Of a stretch of 64,000 nucleotides of DNA, positions 8,535 through 17,318 are shown piece after piece. Source of the DNA: Nonomuraea montanisoli (GTDB taxonomy: Bacteria; Actinomycetota; Actinomycetes; Streptosporangiales; Streptosporangiaceae); NCBI RefSeq assembly GCF_013363975.1, contig NZ_JABWGN010000010.1, positions 124,001 to 188,000 of the forward strand, in the 5' to 3' direction. The notes beneath the pieces are model-generated. The model worked only from the letters and a program-made list of their open reading frames with translations. It searched no databases and had not been told where the DNA came from. Each line of letters begins with the position of its first letter. Position 1 is the stretch's first letter. The position numbers were made by a program, and so were the translations under genes.

Positions 8535-11075
8535 GTGGGGAAGCTCCGGATCGTCGTCGCGTTCGGGCTGGCCATGGTCTCGCTGGCGGCGATCCTCTGG
8601 TGCGTCGTGGCGGCCCGGCCGGTCGTCGCGCCCACGCGTCCGGCGGGCCCCGAGGTCCCCGACACGTGGGAGCTGACGGCCGGGCGCACCGCGGGCGAGT
8701 TCGCGGCCGAGCGTGAGGCCACCACCGAGGTCGTGCTGGGCCGGGCGGGCCGCGCCGACCTGACCGGCGTGCCCGCCGGGCGCATCGACGAGCGGCAGAG
8801 CCAGGTCAAGGTGACGATCACGCACCGGCTGCGGATGCGCGCCGCCGACGAGCTGGCCGCGACGCTGCGGCAGGGCAGCGAGTTCCCCGGCGGCATCCAG
8901 CGCTTCACCGACGACGGGTTCGGCGCGATCAAGGTGCTCGGCGCCGTCCTGGCCCCGACGAAGCGGCTCGCGCCCGTCCTGACCACCTCCGCCGGGCACA
9001 CCACGGTCGAGTTCCGGGTGACGATGCTGCGCCAGCTCCAGCCCGGCGAGCTGATGGAGCTGGCCTTCCGCACGCCCACGGGCCGGCCGCTGATCGTGCT
9101 GCGGCGCGCGGTCACCGTGTTCCCCGGCGAGTGGACGCCGCTGCGCGTGCAGGGCGTGCGGCCGTCGCGGGAGGATCCGGAGCGGCTGGAGTTCGCCGTC
9201 GGGTACTACCCGGTGAGCGTGACCCTGGCCCAGGACTCCTACGGGTTCCCCGACCGCGAGGAGGAGGACGACTTCTCGTGGGCGACCGCGCTCGGCATCG
9301 GCACCGCGGTGGTGCTCGCCTGGTACGTCCTGCGGGCCATGGGCCTGGCCTGGTGGCGGCAGACGGTCAACCGCGAGTTCGCCATCGGCCTGGCGCTGGC
9401 CGCGCCGACCCTGCTGATCCCGCTCGTGGTCAAGGAGTTCACGCCGTTCGCGTACGTGATCCTGTTCGGGGCGGTGCCGGCGCTGGCCGTCTGGCACGCC
9501 GGGCGGGTCCTGCCGACGAGCCCGCCGTGGACGGTGCGCGAGGTGCTGGGCGTGACGGGCCTCGGCGTGCTGCTGAGCGTGGGCATGCTGTCATGGTCGT
9601 GGCTGCACGAGCAGCTGCCGGGCCGCACGCTGCTGACGGGCGCCGCCATCGCGGCGCTGGCTGCCGCCGGCTCCGCCGTGGGCTTCAGCGCCGACCTCGG
9701 CATCCGCATGGTGGCGGTACGGCTGGCCGCGTTCGCCGCCGGGTCGGCGCTCGCCCTGCTGGCGCTCGCGCTGTGGGCCCGGGCGCTGGCCGAAGGCGTC
9801 TACCCGCCCGACAGCGTACGGCTCGTGCTGTCGCTGGGCTGGGCGCTCATCCCCATCGCCGCGGTCGCCGTGGCCACGCGGCAGTGGTCGAGACGGGCGG
9901 TCGTGGTGGCCGTGGTCGCGAGCTTCCTGGTGCAGGGCTGGCCGACCGAGTGGCTGGACGCCGGGTCGTGGAGCCTGCCCCTCGCCACGCCGGGCGTGGA
10001 GCCCAAGCTGGGCGACCTGCCGCTGAGCCCGCTGATGCGGGGCGTGCTCGGCCTGCTGCTGCTCGGGTTCGGGCTGCTGGTGCTGCGGCTGCGCCGCTTC
10101 GGCGGCGCGATCCAGGCGATCAGCCTGCCGGCGGCCGAGGGCACGATGATCTCCGGGCTGATGGTGCTGTACCTGACGCCGCGCGGCAGCATCACGATCG
10201 CCGACAGCGACGTGCCGCTGCCGCTGCTGTCGATCACCTCGATCGTCGCCTGGCTCGCGGCGCGCTGGCTGCTCGTCACCCCGCACCCGTCGGTGGTCGA
10301 GCCCACCTCCGCCGACGAGCACCGCGAGCTGATCAGGGCCGCGCTGCACAAGCGGCTGCTGCTGATCTCCGAGCAGGAGCTGTACCGCATCGGCCGGGGC
10401 AAGATCGGCGCGGGCGAGATGACGATGGACGACTTCGACGAGCGGCGGCAGTCCCTGGAGGAGGCGCTGCGCCTGCACGGACGCGACCCGGAGACCGCCT
10501 TCGCCACCGCCGCGGGATGCCCGCCGTGGGTGAACGGCATGTACGGCTTCGTGGTCAGCCTCCTGCTGAGCCTGCCGTTCGCGTTCCTGTACGGCCGGCC
10601 CAACGGGGTGGACCTGAGCAGCTTCGTGTTCGACACGCGCTACCTGCTGGCGCTGCCCGCCTTCGGGTTCCTGTTCGGGTACTTCTACCCCCGCATCCGC
10701 GGCACCCAGCCCATGACCAAGGCCCTCTACCTCATGGCCGCCGCCCTGGCCACCGAGCTGTCCGGCTACCTGTCGGCGCTGGTCGAGCCGGACATCGGCG
10801 GGCTGGACAAGGTGCAGGTGGTGGCGATCGTGGGCGGCGAGGTGGCGCTGGTCTGCATCGGGCTCGGGCTGTACTGGGAGTGGCGGCTCATGCACCTGGC
10901 CGGGGAGCCGTGGGCGCGGGTGCGCAACATCCGCAGCGTCCGCAGCCTGGCCACGCCGCTGCTCGCGGTGATCATCGCGGCGGTCACCGCGGCCGCCACC
11001 TCGGCGGCCGGGCAGACGGTGGACCGCATCCTCCAGGGCGACGAGCAGGTCACCACCACCTCGACGTCCAAGTAG
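8535..11075 (+). CDS. Large polytopic membrane protein of unknown function
   Basis: The 846-residue protein starts at a GTG. One N-terminal membrane segment (about residues 7-27) leads to an external region of about 220 residues with no motif I recognise. A block of roughly a dozen hydrophobic segments follows, interrupted near residues 590-670 by a polar, probably cytoplasmic stretch (SADEHRELIRAALHKRLLLI, then EMTMDDFDERRQSLEEALRL). Two or more further membrane segments close the protein. It recalls uncharacterised actinobacterial membrane families, but I cannot assign one with certainty. An ATG 13 codons downstream is an alternative start. It converges on the DUF2079 gene. Confidence 0.75.
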   Translation: MGKLRIVVAFGLAMVSLAAILWCVVAARPVVAPTRPAGPEVPDTWELTAGRTAGEFAAEREATTEVVLGRAGRADLTGVPAGRIDERQSQVKVTITHRLRMRAADELAATLRQGSEFPGGIQRFTDDGFGAIKVLGAVLAPTKRLAPVLTTSAGHTTVEFRVTMLRQLQPGELMELAFRTPTGRPLIVLRRAVTVFPGEWTPLRVQGVRPSREDPERLEFAVGYYPVSVTLAQDSYGFPDREEEDDFSWATALGIGTAVVLAWYVLRAMGLAWWRQTVNREFAIGLALAAPTLLIPLVVKEFTPFAYVILFGAVPALAVWHAGRVLPTSPPWTVREVLGVTGLGVLLSVGMLSWSWLHEQLPGRTLLTGAAIAALAAAGSAVGFSADLGIRMVAVRLAAFAAGSALALLALALWARALAEGVYPPDSVRLVLSLGWALIPIAAVAVATRQWSRRAVVVAVVASFLVQGWPTEWLDAGSWSLPLATPGVEPKLGDLPLSPLMRGVLGLLLLGFGLLVLRLRRFGGAIQAISLPAAEGTMISGLMVLYLTPRGSITIADSDVPLPLLSITSIVAWLAARWLLVTPHPSVVEPTSADEHRELIRAALHKRLLLISEQELYRIGRGKIGAGEMTMDDFDERRQSLEEALRLHGRDPETAFATAAGCPPWVNGMYGFVVSLLLSLPFAFLYGRPNGVDLSSFVFDTRYLLALPAFGFLFGYFYPRIRGTQPMTKALYLMAAALATELSGYLSALVEPDIGGLDKVQVVAIVGGEVALVCIGLGLYWEWRLMHLAGEPWARVRNIRSVRSLATPLLAVIIAAVTAAATSAAGQTVDRILQGDEQVTTTSTSK

Positions 11076-11080
11076 CGCCC

Positions 11081-11176
11081 GGGCCGACCTGGCCCCGAGA
11101 ACGGCACCACCTGGCCCGACCTGCCCCCGAGAACGGCACCACCTGGCCCGGCCTGTCCCCGATGACGGCGGCACCT
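11081..11176. repeat. 32-bp tandem repeat, 3 copies, overlapping a stop codon
   Basis: Units at 11081-11112, 11113-11144 and 11145-11176 share the core CCCCGAgaACGGcaCCACCT. The last unit runs into the stop codon of the minus-strand DUF2079 gene, and a fourth, weaker copy lies inside its last codons. The pattern suggests repeated duplication of the gene's 3' end. Confidence 0.8.
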
Positions 11177-12740
11177 AACCCGCCGCGGGCTGACCCGTCC
11201 CCGAGGAGAGCACCACGTAGCCGGCCTGGGAGAACCGCACCCGGTAGCCCTGCTGGAGCAGCGTCCGCACGCGGGCCCGCTGCTCCTCCACGTCCGGGAA
11301 CGGGAACGTGCGGCGGTCCACCACGGCGACCACCCACGGCGCCCGGCGCGGGGTGCGGTCCCACAGCAGCACGGTGGCGCGGCCGGACAGCGCGGGGGCG
11401 AGGTTGTTGGCGGCCTCGACCAGCGCCCCGTCCGGCACGGCGGCCACGGCGGCTGCGGCGGCGCTCTCCCGCGCGTCACGCCGGTAAGAGGCGGGGTCGG
11501 CCAGGTCGGCCAGCGCGAAGAACGGCACGGTCGCGACCGCGAACGCCATCACGCCGACCGCCCACACCCGCGCCACCCGCGCGCCCCAGGGCGCCCGTCG
11601 CGCCTCCAGGCGGTCGCGCAGGCGACGGATCCCGTCCACCCCGGCCGCGAGGACGACGACCACGACGAACGCGTTGTAGTGGTACTCCGGCACCCACCAG
11701 TTGGGGAAGGAACTGGCCAGCATCCGCTCGGCCAGCAGGGGCGCCGCCATGAGCAGGATCGGCGACCCCAGCGCCGCCAGCAGCGTCACGCCGAGCAGCA
11801 GGCCCAGCGTGAGCAGCTTCACGGGCGGGCTGCCGAGCTGCGCCACCACGGCCAGCGGGTCGGTGACCGCGGTGCGGGCGGCGGCCCCCGCGTCCGCCCC
11901 CAGCGCGCCGTACGCCCAGTAGTAGTCGGCCCGTCCCCCGAACAGCGGGATCAGCACCTGCGAGGCCAGCCACGTGGCCGCGAGCCCGCCGGCCACCAGG
12001 GCCGCGCCCAGCGCCCGCCACCCGCGCCGGCCGAGCAGCACCACCCCGAACCCGGCGACGAGCAGCCCCATGTCCTCCTTGACGCACAGCAGCGCCAGGG
12101 CGGCGAGCACGACGTGGGCGCGCCGCCCGGCCTGCCACCGTTCGAGCAGCAGGCCGGTGAGCAGGGGCGCGAACGCGGCCTCGTGGAAGTCGAACGCCGC
12201 CGTCTCCACGACCGGCCACGACAGCGCGTACGCGACAGCCACGAGGTGCGCGGCGCGGACGCCGAGGGCGCGCCGGGTGAACACCCACAGCGGCACGGCC
12301 GCCGCCGCCAGCAGCACGGCCTGCGCGACGAGCAGCGTGGCGGGGCCGTCATGGATCCAGTAGAGGGGCGCGAGCACGGCCAGGACGGGCGACCAGTGGT
12401 CGCCGAGCACGGTGAACCCGGGCCCGAAGTCGTTGTGGACCCCCTTGATCACGGCCACCGGCAGGCCGAGCCGCGAGTAGGACCGGACCGCCTGGTCGAA
12501 GATCACCAGGTCGTACGCCCCGGCCCGGAACCCCGCGAACCGCACGAACGAGACCGCGCCGTACAGCAGGGCCGCCACAACGGTGATCGCCGCCAGGATC
12601 CGCCGATCCCGCTGATCCCGCCGCTCCCCCGCCCGGACGCCGCCACCCGTCGCCGTCACGCCGCCCCGCTCCCCCGCCGCCTGACGCCGCCGCTCGTCAC
12701 CGTCACGCCGCCCCGTCCCCATGCCACCGGACGCCGCCAC
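11175..12740 (-). CDS. DUF2079 family membrane protein
   Basis: About 521 residues with some ten membrane segments. The family pattern is visible in YDLVIFDQAVRSYSRLGLPV, HWSPVLAVLAPLYWI, FDFHEAAFAPLLTGLLLERW, LLCVKEDMGLLV and WVPEYHYNAFVVVVV. DUF2079 proteins look like GT-C-fold membrane glycosyltransferases; the role is not established. The Arg-rich N-terminal 45 residues are encoded by an imperfect 45-bp duplication, so the true start may be further in. The 3' end lies inside a tandem repeat. Confidence 0.85.
   Translation of the reverse strand: MAASGGMGTGRRDGDERRRQAAGERGGVTATGGGVRAGERRDQRDRRILAAITVVAALLYGAVSFVRFAGFRAGAYDLVIFDQAVRSYSRLGLPVAVIKGVHNDFGPGFTVLGDHWSPVLAVLAPLYWIHDGPATLLVAQAVLLAAAAVPLWVFTRRALGVRAAHLVAVAYALSWPVVETAAFDFHEAAFAPLLTGLLLERWQAGRRAHVVLAALALLCVKEDMGLLVAGFGVVLLGRRGWRALGAALVAGGLAATWLASQVLIPLFGGRADYYWAYGALGADAGAAARTAVTDPLAVVAQLGSPPVKLLTLGLLLGVTLLAALGSPILLMAAPLLAERMLASSFPNWWVPEYHYNAFVVVVVLAAGVDGIRRLRDRLEARRAPWGARVARVWAVGVMAFAVATVPFFALADLADPASYRRDARESAAAAAVAAVPDGALVEAANNLAPALSGRATVLLWDRTPRRAPWVVAVVDRRTFPFPDVEEQRARVRTLLQQGYRVRFSQAGYVVLSSGTGQPAAG
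12630..12720 (-). repeat. About 45-bp imperfect duplication in the 5' coding end of the DUF2079 gene
   Basis: The segments 12630-12674 and 12675-12720 share gtcaccGTCACGCCGCCCCG and flanking GC-rich sequence. They encode the Arg/Gly-rich tail before the first membrane segment. Confidence 0.5.
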
Positions 12741-12818
12741 CTCTCCGAGAAGTCCGACAAGTCGTGACGGATTCTGACATCCCTCATCATCCCGCCCCCG
12801 CGACGGTGGCGGGCCCGG

Positions 12819-13472
12819 TCAGCGGCGGCGCGGCAGCTCGCTCCCCCGTACGTGCGTGGCCAGCCAGTCGACCAGCGGCGCGTACGCCCGCCAGCCCTCG
12901 CGCACCCGCTCCACGACCTCCTTCGTGTGGATCCACGGCTCCGGCGGGAAGCGGCGGCCGGCGTGCAGCGAGCGGTGGCGGAGCAGGTCGATGCGCGGAT
13001 GGTCGGGCGGATAGTCGCGGGGCCGGGTCTTCAGCCGGTCGCCGCCCTGCTCGTAGCCGGCCGCGCGCAGCGAGGCGACCACGGCCTCCAGCGGCTCGCC
13101 CGACAGGTCCTCGGCGACCGCCGCGCGGTAGCGGGCGATCTGGTCGGGCGCCTGCGTGTAGCAGCCGCCCGCCGTGAACAGCCCGTCGGCGCCGATCTGG
13201 ACGTACAGCCCGATGCCCGGCATGCGGTCGACGAAGGCGCCCTGGTGGGTCTTGTACGGCGACTTGTCCTTGGCGAAACGGACGTCGCGGTGCGGCCGGA
13301 ACAGATGGGCCTGCCCGAACTCGGCGGCCAGCTCGTCGGTGAGCGCGAGCATGGGCGCCCGCACCGCCTCCTCGTAGAGATGGCGGTGCCGGGTGAAGTA
13401 CGTCTTCGTGTTGTCCGCCTCAAGGCCCTCGTAGAAGACGAACGCCTCGTCGGGGAAGCCGGTGAAACCCAT
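12819..13472 (-). CDS. DUF2461 family protein
   Basis: The 217-residue soluble protein begins MGFTGFPDEAFVFYEGLEAD and contains NTKTYFTRHRHLYEEAV, RPHRDVRFAKDKSPYKTHQG and LYVQIGADGLFTAGGCY. These are the conserved blocks of DUF2461 (TIGR02453), which is widespread in bacteria and of unknown activity. The length matches the family. It lies 33 bases after the deacetylase gene on the same strand and may be co-transcribed. Confidence 0.9.
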   Translation of the reverse strand: MGFTGFPDEAFVFYEGLEADNTKTYFTRHRHLYEEAVRAPMLALTDELAAEFGQAHLFRPHRDVRFAKDKSPYKTHQGAFVDRMPGIGLYVQIGADGLFTAGGCYTQAPDQIARYRAAVAEDLSGEPLEAVVASLRAAGYEQGGDRLKTRPRDYPPDHPRIDLLRHRSLHAGRRFPPEPWIHTKEVVERVREGWRAYAPLVDWLATHVRGSELPRRR

Positions 13473-13505
13473 GGGGCCAGCCTGCCATGCCCCACCGACA
13501 ACCCC

Positions 13506-14348
13506 TCACCGCTCCTTCGGGTTCTCGGCGCCGGTGTACGTCCGGCCCGGCAGCGGCGCCCTGCCGTACAGCTCCGACACCGTGACGAAGCGGTAGCCCT
13601 TCCTCGCCAGCGTGTCGAGCACCCGGGGCACCGCCTCGACGCTGGTCGGGTGGATGTCGTGCATGAGCACGATCGAGCCGGGGGCGGCGGCGCCGGCGCG
13701 CCGCGCCACGATCGCGGGGTCGCGGTCGCGCCAGTCGAGGGTGTCGACGCTCCACAGGATCTGCGCCAGCCCCTCCAGGCGGGCCTGGTCGGCGACGCGG
13801 GCGTCCGTCGCCCCGTACGGCGGCCGCATGAGCCGCATGCGCACTCCGGTGGTGCGTTGCACGATGGCCTCGGTGTCGGCCAGCTCGCTCCTGAGCCGCT
13901 CGTCGGACATGGCGGTCAGCGGCGGGTGGCTCCACGTGTGGTTGCCGAGCTCGTGCCCGTCCTCCACCATGCGGCGGGTGAACCCGGCGTGGTCGGCGGC
14001 CACCATCTCGCCGAGCACGAAGAACGTGGCCCGCACGTGCCGCTCGCGCAGCATGTCGAGCAGCCTACCGGTGTACTCGCCTGGCCCGTCGTCGAAGGTG
14101 AGCGCGACGCACTTGCGCCGCTTGCAGTCGACCACGCGGCGGGCGGGCCAGTCGGGCTGGACGGCGGCCAGGCGGCGGGCGAGCACGCCGGGGTCGGCGA
14201 CGACGGGCGGGCGCGGGGCGGCGGCGGGCGTCGTGGACGTGGTGCCGCACCCCGCCGCCAGCGTCGCCGTCGTCGCCGTGAGCAGCACGGCCACGGTCAG
14301 GTCACGGGTAGTCCTGCGCCAGGTTCCCACGCGACTGTTTGACCAGGT
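13506..14348 (-). CDS. Polysaccharide deacetylase (NodB-like) lipoprotein
   Basis: About 280 residues. A signal peptide ends in the lipobox LAAGC, so the protein is probably lipid-anchored outside the cell. The NodB motifs are complete: TFDDGPGE (metal and base Asp), HTWSHPPL (metal His residues), RPPYGA, VDTLDWRD and LMHDIHPTS. Likely substrates are peptidoglycan or another N-acetylated glycan. The start is uncertain: ATGs at 14369 and 14348 and a GTG at 14330 are in frame, the last giving the most typical signal peptide. The 5' end overlaps the preceding small gene. Confidence 0.88.
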   Translation of the reverse strand, partial: TWSNSRVGTWRRTTRDLTVAVLLTATTATLAAGCGTTSTTPAAAPRPPVVADPGVLARRLAAVQPDWPARRVVDCKRRKCVALTFDDGPGEYTGRLLDMLRERHVRATFFVLGEMVAADHAGFTRRMVEDGHELGNHTWSHPPLTAMSDERLRSELADTEAIVQRTTGVRMRLMRPPYGATDARVADQARLEGLAQILWSVDTLDWRDRDPAIVARRAGAAAPGSIVLMHDIHPTSVEAVPRVLDTLARKGYRFVTVSELYGRAPLPGRTYTGAENPKER

Positions 14349-14607
14349 CATCCCACCACAGTGGGACATCAGCCTGGAGTTCTGTGAAGCGACGCGCCAC
14401 CCTTATGGCACATCCGACCGCATCCGTACCCAAATGCCGACGTTTGACCGGTCCTTCCTGCCATCGGTAAAACCCGTCCCGGTAGCGGACGACCAGGCCG
14501 ATCCAGACGGGCAGCGTGACGTCGTCGCCCATCTCGTACGCGGTCGTGACGCCGAGCACGCGCAGCTCGGCCCGGAGCCGCTCCGTCGCCGCGCGGGCCT
14601 CGGTCAC
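14302..14607 (-). CDS. Small conserved-looking protein of unknown function
   Basis: The 101-residue soluble protein is rich in Arg and Trp, with LPVWIGLVVRYRDGFYRWQE and WWDDLVKQSRGNLAQDYP. I recognise no family. Its end overlaps the start of the deacetylase gene by 30-70 bases depending on that gene's start. Composition and codon use look coding, but evidence is limited to the open frame and position. Confidence 0.5.
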   Translation of the reverse strand: MTEARAATERLRAELRVLGVTTAYEMGDDVTLPVWIGLVVRYRDGFYRWQEGPVKRRHLGTDAVGCAIRVARRFTELQADVPLWWDDLVKQSRGNLAQDYP

Positions 14608-14749
14608 GCGTCACCCCCTGCCGGCGATCGGACGCACACACAGGGATGTACCCACCCACGGCTCACAGCCGACAATGACATGTCGTCATCATGCAGCTCC
14701 GCAGCGTGACGAGGAGGCCGTTCGGCGTCATCGGGACGGCCGGGGCCGA

Positions 14750-15325
14750 TCAGTGGTCGGGAGCCTCGCGCGGCTCGGCCACCACCATGATCAGCCGGAG
14801 CTCCGCGTGGCCCAGGTTCGCGTACCGGTGCGGGCGGTCGGCGGTGAACAGGACGGCCGCGCCGGCCCGGACCAGGTGGCTCCGGCCGTACACGGTGAGG
14901 GTCATCTCGCCCTCCAGCACGGTGACCATCTCGCGGGTGCCGGGCGGATGGGCGTCGCCGTCGTGGTGACGGCCGGGGGCCAGCCGCCAGTCCCACAGCT
15001 CCAGGATCATCGGCTCGTCCGCGCCGACCAGCAGCCGGGCCCGCACGTCACCCTGGTCGAACGTCACCACGTCGGCCTCCTCGACGATCCGCACCGTCGG
15101 CACGTCGGAGACCTCGACGAGGCGCGCCACGGTGACGCCGAGGGCGGAGGCGATCCGGGTGAGCGTCGAGACGCTGGGGTTGGTCCGCCCCTGCTCGACC
15201 TGCACGAGCATGCCCCTGCTGACGCCGGAACGGGCGGCCAGCGCGTCGAGGGTCAGGCCCCGGTGCGAGCGCTGGGCGCGCACGTTGTTGGCGATGGCCT
15301 GCGTGATCGTCTCCGGATCTTCCAT
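14750..15325 (-). CDS. XRE-family regulator with C-terminal cupin domain
   Basis: The 191-residue regulator has an N-terminal helix-turn-helix (LTLDALAARSGVSRGMLVQV then EQGRTNPSVSTLTRIASALG). A cupin_2 domain follows, with RHHDGDAHPPGTREMVTVLE and FTADRPHRYANLGHAELRLI. Such proteins usually repress a neighbouring gene and sense a small ligand in the cupin. It is divergent from an EamA-type transporter, across a 25-bp dyad. The ATG has no ribosome-binding site; TACACT ends six bases before it, so the message may be leaderless. Confidence 0.9.
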   Translation of the reverse strand: MEDPETITQAIANNVRAQRSHRGLTLDALAARSGVSRGMLVQVEQGRTNPSVSTLTRIASALGVTVARLVEVSDVPTVRIVEEADVVTFDQGDVRARLLVGADEPMILELWDWRLAPGRHHDGDAHPPGTREMVTVLEGEMTLTVYGRSHLVRAGAAVLFTADRPHRYANLGHAELRLIMVVAEPREAPDH

Positions 15326-15331
15326 GAGTGC

Positions 15332-15337
15332 AGTGTA
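15332..15337 (-). promoter_or_regulatory. -10 element for leaderless XRE-cupin transcript
   Basis: TACACT on the minus strand is followed by gcactc and then the ATG of the regulator. No good -35 hexamer is seen at 17-18 bases. Confidence 0.4.
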
Positions 15338-15368
15338 GTGATATCGATTTGCAGTCTGGTGCACCTTA

Positions 15369-15393
15369 TGTGTTGTACTGGGAGTGCAACACA
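15369..15393. promoter_or_regulatory. 25-bp dyad, likely operator of the XRE-cupin regulator
   Basis: The left arm TGTGTTGTACT and right arm AGTGCAACACA are separated by GGG, with one mismatch in 11 pairs. It lies in the 90-base divergent region, 23 bases before the transporter start and 44 bases from the regulator start, so binding could control both genes. Confidence 0.65.
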
Positions 15394-15415
15394 ATGGACT
15401 GGACGGTGAGAACAC

Positions 15416-16264
15416 ATGACTGCGGTGATCCTGGCGACCGCGTGCGCCGTGGTGTACGGCACGGCCGACTTCTTCGGCGGGCTGGCCACCCGGCGATCGC
15501 CGGTCCTGGCGGTCGTGGTGCTCTCGCAGCTCGCCGGCCTGGCGCTGATCGCCGGGATGCTGCCGCTGCTGCCCGGCCTGGCGAGCGGCCCGGCGCTGCT
15601 GTGGGGCCTCGCGGCGGGCCTGGCGGGCGCGGGCGGGCTCGTGCTGTTCTACCGGGCGCTGGCCACCGGCGTGATGTCGGTGGTCGCGCCGGTCGCCGCG
15701 GTCACCTCGGCGGCGCTGCCGGTGCTGTGGGGGCTGGCCAAGGGCGAGCGCCCACAGGCGCTGGCCATGGCCGGCGTCGTGCTGGCGCTCGGCTCGGTCC
15801 TGCTCGTCAGCCAGGACCGGTCGCCGGCGCGGCGCGGCGGTTCCCGGGGCTCGGTGCTGACGGCGCTGGCCGCCGGCACGGGGTTCGGCGGGTTCTTCGT
15901 GCTGCTCGACCTGGCGCCGGACGACTCGGGGCTGTGGCCGCTCATGGGCGCCCGCCTGTCGTCGGTGGCGGCCGTGGCCCTGCTCGCCCTGGCCACGCGG
16001 CGCGCGCTGCGGCCGGGGAGCGGCGCGTGGCGCGTGATCGCCGCCGCGGGCGTGCTCGACATGCTGGCCAACGTGCTCTACCTGCTCGCCCAGCGGCAGG
16101 GGCTGGTCAGCCTGGTGGCGGTGCTGGTCGCGCTCTACCCGGCCAGCACGCTGCTGCTGGCCCGGCAGGTGCTCGGGGAGCGGCTGCGCCCCATCCAGGT
16201 GACCGGCGTGACCTGCGCCCTCGCGGCGGTCTCCCTCATCGCCTTCGCCTCCTCCGCCGGGTGA
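15416..16264 (+). CDS. EamA/DMT-family transporter
   Basis: The 282-residue protein has ten hydrophobic segments in two homologous halves of five, as in EamA drug/metabolite transporters. The first half ends near SVLLVSQD and the second has VALYPASTLLLARQVLGERL followed by a membrane segment. It is an inner-membrane exporter of an unknown small molecule. Expression is probably controlled by the divergent XRE-cupin regulator. The start at ATG 15416 is preceded by GGTGAGAACAC. Confidence 0.9.
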   Translation: MTAVILATACAVVYGTADFFGGLATRRSPVLAVVVLSQLAGLALIAGMLPLLPGLASGPALLWGLAAGLAGAGGLVLFYRALATGVMSVVAPVAAVTSAALPVLWGLAKGERPQALAMAGVVLALGSVLLVSQDRSPARRGGSRGSVLTALAAGTGFGGFFVLLDLAPDDSGLWPLMGARLSSVAAVALLALATRRALRPGSGAWRVIAAAGVLDMLANVLYLLAQRQGLVSLVAVLVALYPASTLLLARQVLGERLRPIQVTGVTCALAAVSLIAFASSAG

Positions 16265-16319
16265 CGGGGGCCGGGACACCGGCGGCATGACACTTCCGAC
16301 CCCCGCGTGGCCTGGGCCG

Positions 16320-16348
16320 TTGCACAGGTGGCAAGCGCTTGCTACGTT
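16320..16348 (+). promoter_or_regulatory. Promoter TTGCAC-N17-TACGTT for a leaderless GTG start
   Basis: The -35 TTGCAC (16320-16325), a 17-base spacer and the -10 TACGTT (16343-16348) are followed by six bases and a GTG at 16355. This is the most complete promoter of the leaderless type in the window. Confidence 0.6.
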
Positions 16349-16354
16349 TCGGCC

Positions 16355-17314
16355 GTGCGCCCTGACCGGGCACGACCCGACGGTGAGTCGCTCAGGCATG
16401 TCGCGGTGCCGTACGACTCGGACGAGGACTTCCTGCGGCTGCTCCTGCCGCGCGTGCGCGGCGCGCTGCGTGAGGGCAGGCGGGTGCTGGCGGTCGTCAC
16501 CCCCGCCCGGCTCGCCCTGTTACAGGAGGCACTCGGCGACGACGCGGGCCGCCTCGACAGCCGCGCCCACGGCTCCTGGTACGCCCACCCGCACCGCGCG
16601 CTCGCGGCCCATCACGAGTACACCCTGGGCCGGCGCACCCTGGTGATCGGCGAGCCGCCCTGGGCCGGGCGCGCCGAGCGCGAGATGCGCGAGTGGATCC
16701 GCTACGAGTCGGTGATCAACGCGGCGCTCGGCGGCGCGGCGGCCGAGCTGCTCTGCCTCTACGGCCCGCACGGCGTGCCGGAGGAGGCCCGGGCGCACGT
16801 CCCGCTCACCCACCCGTACCTGCTCGGCCCGTACGGCGAGACGCCCAGCCCGGGCTTCGTCGAGCCGCACGAGCTGGTGCTGACCGGCGACGACCAGCCG
16901 CTGCCCGGCCCGAGCGGGCAGGTGGAGTCGGTGCGGTTCACCGCGCCGGAGCTGCGGCGGCTGCGGCACACGGTCGGCGACTACGCGCGGGCGGCCGGGA
17001 TGGACCGCGACCTGGCCGCGTCGCTGGTGCTGAGCGTGTCGGAGATCGCGGCCAACAGCGTCGAGCACGGCGCCGGGCACGGCACGATCACGATGTGGGT
17101 GAACGGGCGGGAGCTGATCTGCGAGCTCGCCGACCCGGGCGGAGCGCTGGAGGACCCGCTTCCGGGCTACATACCGCCGGAGCCCGAATCCTCGCGAGGA
17201 TACGGGCTCTGGATCAGCCGCCAGCTCTGCGACCTGGTGGAGCTGCGCACGGATGACGGGACGCTGCGCGTGCGGCTCCACATGCGCCTGGGCGGGCGGC
17301 AGGGGACGGGGTGA
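16355..17314 (+). CDS. MEDS-domain / HATPase anti-sigma-type sensor protein
   Basis: About 319 residues. The N-terminal two thirds match the MEDS sensor domain (LRHVAVPYDSDEDFLRLLLP, RRTLVIGEPPWAGR, HPYLLGPYGETPSPGFVEPH). The C-terminus is a histidine-kinase-like ATPase of the RsbW/SpoIIAB type, with N box VSEIAANSVEHGAG, CELADPGG and GYGLWISRQLCDL. Such proteins are predicted to bind or phosphorylate sigma-factor antagonists in response to a signal. I place the start at GTG 16355, six bases after a -10 hexamer; a GTG at 16307 is the alternative. It converges on a SigR-like sigma factor gene with a 4-base gap. Confidence 0.85.
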   Translation: MRPDRARPDGESLRHVAVPYDSDEDFLRLLLPRVRGALREGRRVLAVVTPARLALLQEALGDDAGRLDSRAHGSWYAHPHRALAAHHEYTLGRRTLVIGEPPWAGRAEREMREWIRYESVINAALGGAAAELLCLYGPHGVPEEARAHVPLTHPYLLGPYGETPSPGFVEPHELVLTGDDQPLPGPSGQVESVRFTAPELRRLRHTVGDYARAAGMDRDLAASLVLSVSEIAANSVEHGAGHGTITMWVNGRELICELADPGGALEDPLPGYIPPEPESSRGYGLWISRQLCDLVELRTDDGTLRVRLHMRLGGRQGTG

Positions 17315-17318
17315 GGGA

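Noticed and set aside
11081-11176. CRISPR-like array
   Set aside because: Repeats are contiguous without spacers and there are no cas genes in the window.
14369-14659. Alternative frame over the 101-residue small gene
   Set aside because: Arg/Gly-rich shadow with no start signal; the other frame has better composition.
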